From positions 1 through 64,000 of the forward strand of contig JAAWBG010000024.1 of the NCBI GenBank assembly GCA_022792535.1: DNA of 64,000 nucleotides. The letters run 5' to 3'. The position numbers and the translations under genes were made by a program. Shown in pieces: positions 59,021 through 64,000 of the stretch; the stretch's first letter is position 1, and each line of letters opens with the position of its first letter. Below the pieces are notes generated by a model. That model was not told the DNA's origin. It made no database searches and worked only from the letters and a program-made list of their open reading frames with translations. Source of the DNA: Lachnospiraceae bacterium. GTDB taxonomy: Bacteria; Bacillota; Clostridia; Lachnospirales; Lachnospiraceae.

Positions 59021-60607
59021 TTGAACGAGAGAGAAGATTACCTGGACAGATTGTTACGAGGAGTGGAAGAAAACCCGGAAGAGATTCAGGAGACAGAAGA
59101 TGACTTTTTGGAAGAGTTTAGCACTTCCTTTTCAGAAGACGATGAGAATGACTTTCTGAAAGAATTTGAAAAAAGCAGAAACAAGGCGGAAAAGGACCTT
59201 GATTCAGATTTAGATATGGATATGGACTTTGATATGGATGATATTGACCATATCGTCAGCAATGTGAAAAACAGTACCCTGGATGAGCCGGAGGAAATAG
59301 ATACCTTAGAAGAGGTTAATACATTGGGGGAAGACGATCTGTCTATCGAGGAGTCTCTGCAGAATTTTACAGAGGAATCTGGACTAGATGAAATTGATAC
59401 GCATTTTGACTCTGGCGATCAGGAAGAGTTCATGATCAATACCATGGACGAGGCCGATACCATGGGATTTGATACAGATGAGGATATTCTTGATCCAGCG
59501 GATGTGATGGCTGATATGGAGGAGAATCCTTTGTCAGAAGAGGAAAGTATGCCGGAAGATGAGATAGCATCTATGGCTCAGGAATTGGTAAAGGAGATCA
59601 GCGATCTGGGACTTGAGAGCAACGAGGAGATTGAGAAGAAAAACGACCAGTCAGAGTTGGATCATCTGCTGACAGAGGAAGTGGAAGAAGAAGCTTCAAA
59701 AGGAAAAAAGGGGAAGAAAAAAGGAAAAAAAGAGAAAGACCCAGATGGAAAGAAACCTGGATTTTTCAAAAGGTTATCCCTGGCTCTGTTTGGAGAAGAT
59801 GAAGAGGAACTGGAAGAGGAAGGTTCCAATGAGAAGATTCCAGAGATTGGTGAGATTGACAATATATCAGAAGAGAATATGGATATATTGAGAGAGCTGG
59901 AAGAGAAGAAAAATAAGCCGGAAGAGGACGCTAAGGCAAAGAAAGCTCAGAAAAAGAGGGAAAAGGCAGAAAAGAAAGCTCAGAAGAAGAAAGAAAAGGC
60001 TGAGAAAAAAGAACAGAAGAAGAAAGAAAAGCAGGCGAAACCCAAAAAAGAGAAGAAGGAAAAGAAGCCTAAGGTTGTGGAGAAGACCAAGCCCCTTCCA
60101 AAGGGACCAGTATTTTTAATTCTGCTGATAGGAGCCTCCCTGGTACTTCTGATCAATCTGGTTACCAATCAGGTTGGTTATATCACAGCGGTCAATGAGG
60201 CAGAGAGTTATTACGATCAGGGCGATTATGTAGAGGCTTACACTTGTTTTACCCAAGGCGCTAAAGTAAAGAAAGCAGATGAAGAATTGTATCATAAGGC
60301 CAAATATACCGCATACGTTCAACAGCAGCTTCGAAATTATAAAATGTACCAGGAACAGGAAATGCATACAGAGGCGTTGAACGCTTTGATCTGCGGAGTT
60401 GGAAGATACGATAAAAATGTCTCAGACGCAGTGAAGGCGGGAGCCTCTGCAGAATATGATAAGATGATTGCAGAGTTGGAACAGCTTTTGTCTGAAAATT
60501 ATAAGATGACATTAGATCAGGCAAGGGAACTCTATAGTATTCATGAGAGAGATGATTTTACGTATGCATTGTATGATATTATAGAAGAACTGGGACTTTT
60601 GGAATAA
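59021..60607 (+). CDS. large acidic protein with one membrane segment and TPR-like C-terminus
   Basis: About 528 residues. Residues 1-220 are highly acidic (Asp/Glu-rich with phrases like DLDMDMDFDMDDIDH), residues 220-345 are lysine-rich (KKGKKKGKKEKD and EKAEKKAQKKKEKAEKKEQK), one membrane segment is at about 362-384 (GPVFLILLIGASLVLLINLV), and the extracytoplasmic C-terminus has a TPR-like pattern (SYYDQGDYVEAYTCFTQGAK). The start is TTG 59021 because GGAGGTG lies 6 nt upstream; GTG 59012 falls inside that site. Family not recognised. The charged layout suggests a scaffold at the membrane. hisH follows by 20 bp. Confidence 0.85.
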   Translation: MNEREDYLDRLLRGVEENPEEIQETEDDFLEEFSTSFSEDDENDFLKEFEKSRNKAEKDLDSDLDMDMDFDMDDIDHIVSNVKNSTLDEPEEIDTLEEVNTLGEDDLSIEESLQNFTEESGLDEIDTHFDSGDQEEFMINTMDEADTMGFDTDEDILDPADVMADMEENPLSEEESMPEDEIASMAQELVKEISDLGLESNEEIEKKNDQSELDHLLTEEVEEEASKGKKGKKKGKKEKDPDGKKPGFFKRLSLALFGEDEEELEEEGSNEKIPEIGEIDNISEENMDILRELEEKKNKPEEDAKAKKAQKKREKAEKKAQKKKEKAEKKEQKKKEKQAKPKKEKKEKKPKVVEKTKPLPKGPVFLILLIGASLVLLINLVTNQVGYITAVNEAESYYDQGDYVEAYTCFTQGAKVKKADEELYHKAKYTAYVQQQLRNYKMYQEQEMHTEALNALICGVGRYDKNVSDAVKAGASAEYDKMIAELEQLLSENYKMTLDQARELYSIHERDDFTYALYDIIEELGLLE

Positions 60608-60627
60608 CCGAAAGAAAGGACAGCGGC

Positions 60628-61242
60628 ATGATAGCAATTATTGATTATGATGCGGGCAACCTGAAAAGTGTAGAGAAGGCTTTGAAATTTCTGGGAGAGG
60701 AAAGTTTGATCACCAGAGATTTCAGAGAGATTTTGGCGGCAGATAAGGTAATCCTTCCAGGTGTGGGAGCTTTTGGCGAAGCCATGGATCAGCTGAAAAA
60801 GTTTGAACTGGATAAAGTGATTCATGAGGTGGTGGACAGACAGACTCCTTTTTTAGGAATTTGTTTGGGATTACAGCTGTTGTTTGCAGGAAGTGAGGAA
60901 AACAGCGGTGTAGAGGGCCTGCATGTTCTGGATGGAAAGATTCTTAAGATACCGGATCAGCCTGGCCTTAAGATTCCTCATATCGGCTGGAATTCGCTGC
61001 ATCTTAAGAATCAGGGAAGATTGTTTCAGGGAATTTCAGAGGGCGCTTTTGTATATTTTGTACATTCTTTCTATCTGCAGGCAGAAGAGGAGCGGATTGT
61101 GAAGGCATCTGCAGACTATAGTGTGAACATCCATGCTTCTGTGGAACAGAAGAATGTATTTGCCTGTCAGTTTCATCCAGAAAAAAGCAGCAGGGTAGGT
61201 ATGCAGATTTTACGGAACTTTGCAAAGTTGGAAGAGGTGTGA
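60628..61242 (+). CDS. hisH: imidazole glycerol phosphate synthase glutaminase subunit
   Basis: 204-residue class I glutamine amidotransferase that supplies ammonia to HisF for histidine and AICAR synthesis. [18 protein letters not shown] at the N-terminus, catalytic Cys in [12 protein letters not shown], and the His/Glu pair in [17 protein letters not shown] precedes ATG. It overlaps nothing but lies 1 bp before the hisF start, so the two subunits are made together. Confidence 0.96.
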   Translation: MIAIIDYDAGNLKSVEKALKFLGEESLITRDFREILAADKVILPGVGAFGEAMDQLKKFELDKVIHEVVDRQTPFLGICLGLQLLFAGSEENSGVEGLHVLDGKILKIPDQPGLKIPHIGWNSLHLKNQGRLFQGISEGAFVYFVHSFYLQAEEERIVKASADYSVNIHASVEQKNVFACQFHPEKSSRVGMQILRNFAKLEEV

Positions 61243-61243
61243 C

Positions 61244-62005
61244 ATGTTTACGAAGAGAATCATTCCCTGTCTGGATGTACATAATGGACGAGTGGTAAAA
61301 GGTGTAAATTTTGTGGACCTAAAAGACGCGGGGGATCCTGTGGCAGTTGCAGCAGCCTATGACAAGGCTGGGGCAGATGAAGTGGTATTTTTAGATATCA
61401 CTGCTTCGTCAGACGCCAGAAACACCGTGGTGGATATGGTGCGCAGAGTGGCAGAGACGGTGTTTATTCCTTTTACCGTAGGCGGAGGTATCCGTACCAC
61501 CGAAGACTTTAAAGCATTGCTGCGGGAAGGGGCAGATAAGATTTCTATCAACTCCTCAGCCATCAATACGCCGGAGCTGATCAGCGACGCTGCAGACAAA
61601 TTTGGAAGCCAATGTGTGGTGGTTGCAATCGACGCCAAAAGGCGGGAAGATGGAAAGGGATGGAATGTCTACAAAAATGGCGGCAGAATTGATACTGGGC
61701 TGGACGCAGTAGAATGGGCAATGCAGGCTGATAAGTTGGGAGCAGGTGAGATTCTGCTGACCAGTATGGATTGTGACGGCACAAAAGGGGGATATGATCT
61801 TGCTCTTACCAGAATGATTTCTGATCATGTTTCCATACCAGTGATTGCATCCGGCGGTGCAGGAACAGAAGAACATTTTTATGAGGCCCTTACAGAAGGC
61901 GGCGCGGATGCAGCTTTGGCAGCGTCCCTTTTTCACTACAAAGAATTGGAAATTATAGAATTAAAAAAATATCTGGCTCAGAGAAAAGTGCCAGTGCGTT
62001 TGTGA
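61244..62005 (+). CDS. hisF: imidazole glycerol phosphate synthase cyclase subunit
   Basis: 253-residue TIM barrel: [20 protein letters not shown] with the catalytic Asp, [38 protein letters not shown] with the second catalytic Asp, and [15 protein letters not shown] phosphate site. It condenses PRFAR with ammonia from HisH. ATG 61244 directly follows the hisH stop (TGAC-ATG). No other his genes are in this window. A terminator follows. Confidence 0.96.
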   Translation: MFTKRIIPCLDVHNGRVVKGVNFVDLKDAGDPVAVAAAYDKAGADEVVFLDITASSDARNTVVDMVRRVAETVFIPFTVGGGIRTTEDFKALLREGADKISINSSAINTPELISDAADKFGSQCVVVAIDAKRREDGKGWNVYKNGGRIDTGLDAVEWAMQADKLGAGEILLTSMDCDGTKGGYDLALTRMISDHVSIPVIASGGAGTEEHFYEALTEGGADAALAASLFHYKELEIIELKKYLAQRKVPVRL

Positions 62006-62016
62006 CAGACGAATTG

Positions 62017-62044
62017 CAAATCCTCCGGTTGGGGGATTTGTTTG
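62017..62044 (+). terminator. terminator after hisF
   Basis: CAAATCCTCC (62017-62026) pairs with GGGGGATTTG (62031-62040), GGTT loop, one G-U pair, then TTTGTTAT. It sits directly before the intergenic repeat. Confidence 0.8.
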
Positions 62045-62242
62045 TTATCTTATAGGATTCGGGTGTCAAAAGCACCTTTGGTGCTACGCTCATCCCATAT
62101 ATTGTTATTGCAAACAAGTTTGCACATCAATATATGGGATAGAGCGGGTGCGCCGCACCCTTTTGACACTCGAATCCTTATAGGAAATTTCTTTGGATTT
62201 TTTATAAAATAGCAAAACAGTTGAGCGCGCTTGCACAAGAGG
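62045..62242. repeat. composite intergenic repeat with long inverted ends
   Basis: The most complete copy of the repeat family. TATAGGATTCGGGTGTCAAA (62051 on) and CTTTTGACACTCGAATCCTTATA (62160 on, 20-residue limit: CTTTTGACACTCGAATCCTT) are inverted ends; inside, ATCCCATATATTG and CATCAATATATGGGAT form further arms around TTGCAAACAAGTTTGCA. A second ATAGGAAATTTCTTTGG module and GCGCGCTTGCACAAGAGG (62225-62242) follow. 62055-62131 matches the minus strand of 1-77 with one difference. It fills the hisF-ung gap. Confidence 0.82.
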
Positions 62243-62276
62243 AAAAATTTAACATAAGAAGAAGGGAGAAAATACA

Positions 62277-62951
62277 ATGGGAATGCTGAAAAATGATTGG
62301 GTGGAGGCCATTGGGGAGGAATTTAAAAAGCCTTATTATGCCAAATTATATCAATTTGTGAAGGAGGAGTATAACACAAGGGTAATTTATCCTCCAGCAG
62401 ACGATATTTTTAATGCGCTGCACCTAACGCCTTTAAGTAAAGTAAAAGTGCTGATTTTAGGACAGGACCCCTATCACAACCAGGGGCAGGCTCATGGGCT
62501 CTGCTTTTCCGTGAAACCGGAGGTGGAGATTCCTCCTTCTCTGGAAAATATTTATAAAGAGCTGAAAGAAGATCTAGGCTGTGAGATTCCAAACAATGGT
62601 TATCTTGTGAAATGGGCAGAGCAGGGCGTACTTATGCTGAACACAGTGCTTACTGTTCGGGCGCATCAGGCTAATTCCCATCAAGGCCAGGGATGGGAGC
62701 AGTTTACAGATGCGATTATTCATGCAGTAAATGAGCAGGATAGACCGATTGTATCCATGTTGTGGGGAAGACCGGCACAAAGCAAGAGTTCCATGTTGAC
62801 AAATTCAAAACATTTGATTTTGAAGGCACCTCATCCAAGCCCTTTGTCTGCTTATCGGGGATTCTTTGGATGTAAACATTTCAGTCAGGCCAATGAATTT
62901 TTAAAAGCAAATGGCCAGGAGCCAATTGACTGGCAGATTGAAAACTTATAA
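62277..62951 (+). CDS. ung: uracil-DNA glycosylase
   Basis: 224-residue family 1 UDG that removes uracil from DNA. Catalytic Asp in LGQDPYHNQGQAHGLCF, the Leu/His loop in HPSPLSAYRGFFGCKHF, and MLNTVLTVRAHQANSHQGQG typical of the core. AGAAGGGAG lies upstream of ATG. Length is normal. Its immediate upstream gap contains the repeat element rather than a strong promoter. Confidence 0.97.
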   Translation: MGMLKNDWVEAIGEEFKKPYYAKLYQFVKEEYNTRVIYPPADDIFNALHLTPLSKVKVLILGQDPYHNQGQAHGLCFSVKPEVEIPPSLENIYKELKEDLGCEIPNNGYLVKWAEQGVLMLNTVLTVRAHQANSHQGQGWEQFTDAIIHAVNEQDRPIVSMLWGRPAQSKSSMLTNSKHLILKAPHPSPLSAYRGFFGCKHFSQANEFLKANGQEPIDWQIENL

Positions 62952-62975
62952 AAAGGAAAGAGTGAAAGGTTTAGA

Positions 62976-63080
62976 ATGATTCAACTATTTGAGATTGGTG
63001 AAGAAAATTGGATGGAGGTTGCAGCCCTAAGCGTCAGGGAAGAACAGAAAAAGAAAGTGTTCCCGACTGTCGGAATTTGA
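62976..63080 (+). pseudogene. truncated GNAT acetyltransferase remnant
   Basis: A 34-codon frame reading IQLFEIGEENWMEVAALSVR and EEQKKKVFPTVGI before TGA. This resembles the N-terminus of GNAT acetyltransferases of the PaiA-like group (E-x-x-W...L-x-V...E-E-Q), but everything after about residue 30 is missing. AAAGGAAAG upstream is a usable ribosome binding site. No further GNAT motifs are found before the HD gene at 63120. Confidence 0.6.
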
Positions 63081-63119
63081 TGTACCATTTTGTATCATAA
63101 GATCAGGGAGGGTGAAAGT

Positions 63120-63764
63120 ATGGTAAATGAAAAATATATGGAATATTTAACATATGTGAAGGAATATCTTACCAGAAATCACGGAATTGTTTCGCCAAAT
63201 CCGAAGCATCCTTTTCGTTCTCGGTTTCAGCACACGATCCGGGTTTTGCATTGGTGCTTCCGGCTGGCAGATGATATGGAGAAGATTGATCCAGAGGTTT
63301 TATATACAGCGGCTATTTTTCATGATATTGGATATGCGGATCATGAGAATGATCATCATGCCCTCCGCAGTGGGAGAGCATTTCATGAATATGCAAAAGC
63401 GCACAATATGGAAGAAAATTTTCGAAATAGAGTGGAGCGTCTGATCTATGCCCATTCCAACAAAGAACTGTTAAAAAGATCAGATACGGAATTAGAACTT
63501 GTCTTGCTGCTGGAGGCAGATCTCTTAGATGAAGAAGGCGCTATGGGGGTTGTGTGGGATTGTATGACAATGGGAAATGTTCATGCTTCCAGTTATGCGG
63601 CGGCCTATGATCATATTATGAAAAATTCGAATAAAGAAGAAGAGAATCCAATGGTAACAGAAAAGGCTAAAGCTTTTTGGGAAGAAAAGAAGCAGGTTGC
63701 GGCCAAATTTGCAGAATTACTGGCAAAAGATCTGATGATAGGCAGTCCTTATTTTGATTTGTAG
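63120..63764 (+). CDS. HD domain phosphohydrolase
   Basis: 214 residues. HD motif: AAIFHDIGYADHENDHHALR (His-Asp), an upstream HTIRVLHWCFRLAD helix, the third His in YAHSNKEL and Asp in LLEADLLDEEG. It likely hydrolyses a nucleotide or other phosphate ester; the substrate is unknown. ATG 63120 follows GGGAGGGTGAAAG; an ATG at 63090 would add ten residues without a ribosome binding site. Confidence 0.9.
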   Translation: MVNEKYMEYLTYVKEYLTRNHGIVSPNPKHPFRSRFQHTIRVLHWCFRLADDMEKIDPEVLYTAAIFHDIGYADHENDHHALRSGRAFHEYAKAHNMEENFRNRVERLIYAHSNKELLKRSDTELELVLLLEADLLDEEGAMGVVWDCMTMGNVHASSYAAAYDHIMKNSNKEEENPMVTEKAKAFWEEKKQVAAKFAELLAKDLMIGSPYFDL

Positions 63765-63828
63765 CGGCAGCGCAGGACTTTTCGGCATTATGAAATTGTA
63801 AAAGGCGAAAATTCAAGAAATTAAAAAT

Positions 63829-63857
63829 TTGACAAATAATAAAAAGTGTTATAGCAT
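63829..63857 (+). promoter_or_regulatory. promoter of the Mrp-type ATPase gene
   Basis: TTGACA (63829-63834) is a perfect -35. The -10 is ambiguous: TAGCAT (63852-63857) at 17 bp or TATAGC (63850-63855) at 15 bp. The start codon lies at 63904 after AGGAGGAAT. Confidence 0.55.
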
Positions 63858-63903
63858 AAAAAAATATGATAAGTACTCTTATGATAAAACAGGAGGAATC
63901 GAA

Positions 63904-64000
63904 ATGGCAGAAAATAAGGAATGCAGCAGCGCTTCAAGCTGTTCAAGAGAAAGTTGTGAAGGCTGCCCAAGCCACAATGGAGGAGCGCCTCAAAATTTTC
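63904..64000 (+). CDS. Mrp/NBP35 family ATPase, N-terminal fragment cut by window end
   Basis: Only 32 codons are in the window. The Cys-rich start (ECSSASSCSRESCEGCPSHN) followed by PQNF matches Mrp/ApbC/NBP35 iron-sulfur carrier ATPases of Clostridia, which begin with a cysteine-rich tail and then reach the GKGGVGKS P-loop. That loop is not seen because the window ends. ACAGGAGG precedes ATG. Confidence 0.7.
   Translation, partial: MAENKECSSASSCSRESCEGCPSHNGGAPQNF

Noticed and set aside
59690-60070. Lysine-rich low-complexity run as a separate gene or repeat array
   Set aside because: It is in frame with the rest of the acidic membrane protein and shows no regular unit.
1-64000. CRISPR array, prophage or rRNA operon
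   Set aside because: No array of regular repeats with spacers, no phage structural or integrase genes and no rRNA-like sequence were found.

Overview
The window looks like a chromosomal segment of a Gram-positive gut anaerobe of the family Lachnospiraceae (a Blautia / Ruminococcus gnavus / Dorea type of genome; the genus cannot be fixed from sequence alone). The grounds are the gene orders tig-clpP-clpX-lon-ysxC and iscR-nifS-iscU-mnmA, strong AGGAGG ribosome binding sites with frequent TTG and GTG starts, a SpoVB-like flippase, and a hexuronate operon typical of mucosal clostridia. Most of the window is ordinary core genome on the + strand, with a few accessory patches.

Layout. 1-474: end of an intergenic repeat, a terminator and the tig promoter. 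0.5-6.9 kb: protein quality control (tig, clpP, clpX, lon) and the ribosome-assembly GTPase ysxC. 7.0-9.7 kb: zinc/manganese-type ABC importer. 9.7-13.0 kb: cytoplasmic parvulin, AI-2E-type membrane protein, SpoVB-like flippase (minus strand). 13.1-16.5 kb: iron-sulfur regulator with a clear operator, cysteine desulfurase, scaffold, and the tRNA thiolase that uses the desulfurase's sulfur. 16.6-19.6 kb: AT-rich accessory patch with a three-gene operon ending in a SecB-like chaperone, a GNAT enzyme and a lone Panacea (DUF4065) gene. 19.6-21.9 kb: WYL regulator with a co-centred palindrome at its promoter, plus MmcQ-DUF3795 and GyrI-like proteins.

22.1-34.0 kb is a complete glucuronide pathway: a GH2 beta-glucuronidase-like enzyme and a GH3 enzyme release sugars, a GPH symporter imports them, and UxaC, UxuB, UxuA, KdgK and KdgA take glucuronate to pyruvate and glyceraldehyde-3-phosphate. 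34.1-38.4 kb: MarR regulator and a heterodimeric ABC exporter. 38.6-42.9 kb: minimal chemoreceptor-like protein, then an ECF sigma factor paired with a membrane-anchored beta-propeller protein. 43-46.4 kb: PHP phosphatase, acetyltransferase, RelBE-type toxin-antitoxin, decayed sequence and tRNA-Leu(CAA). 46.7-53.2 kb: RidA, aminopeptidase P, diguanylate cyclase, DNA polymerase I. 53.3-60.6 kb: a dephospho-CoA kinase fused in frame to an FtsA-like protein, a WalJ-like hydrolase, ACT and UPF0210 proteins and a large acidic membrane protein. 60.6-64 kb: hisH, hisF, ung, a GNAT remnant, an HD protein and the start of an Mrp-type ATPase.

The most interesting observations are: (1) the CoaE-FtsA-like fusion, whose junction looks like a single TGA-to-CGA stop loss; (2) the uncharacterised three-gene operon with a SecB-like chaperone in a lineage that normally lacks SecB; (3) two copies of a self-complementary element of 266 and 321 bp with TA-flanked terminal inverted repeats; (4) a second family of intergenic repeats built around GGGTGTCAAAAGCACC; and (5) the ECF sigma / beta-propeller pair. 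No rRNA, CRISPR array, prophage or intact insertion sequence was seen.
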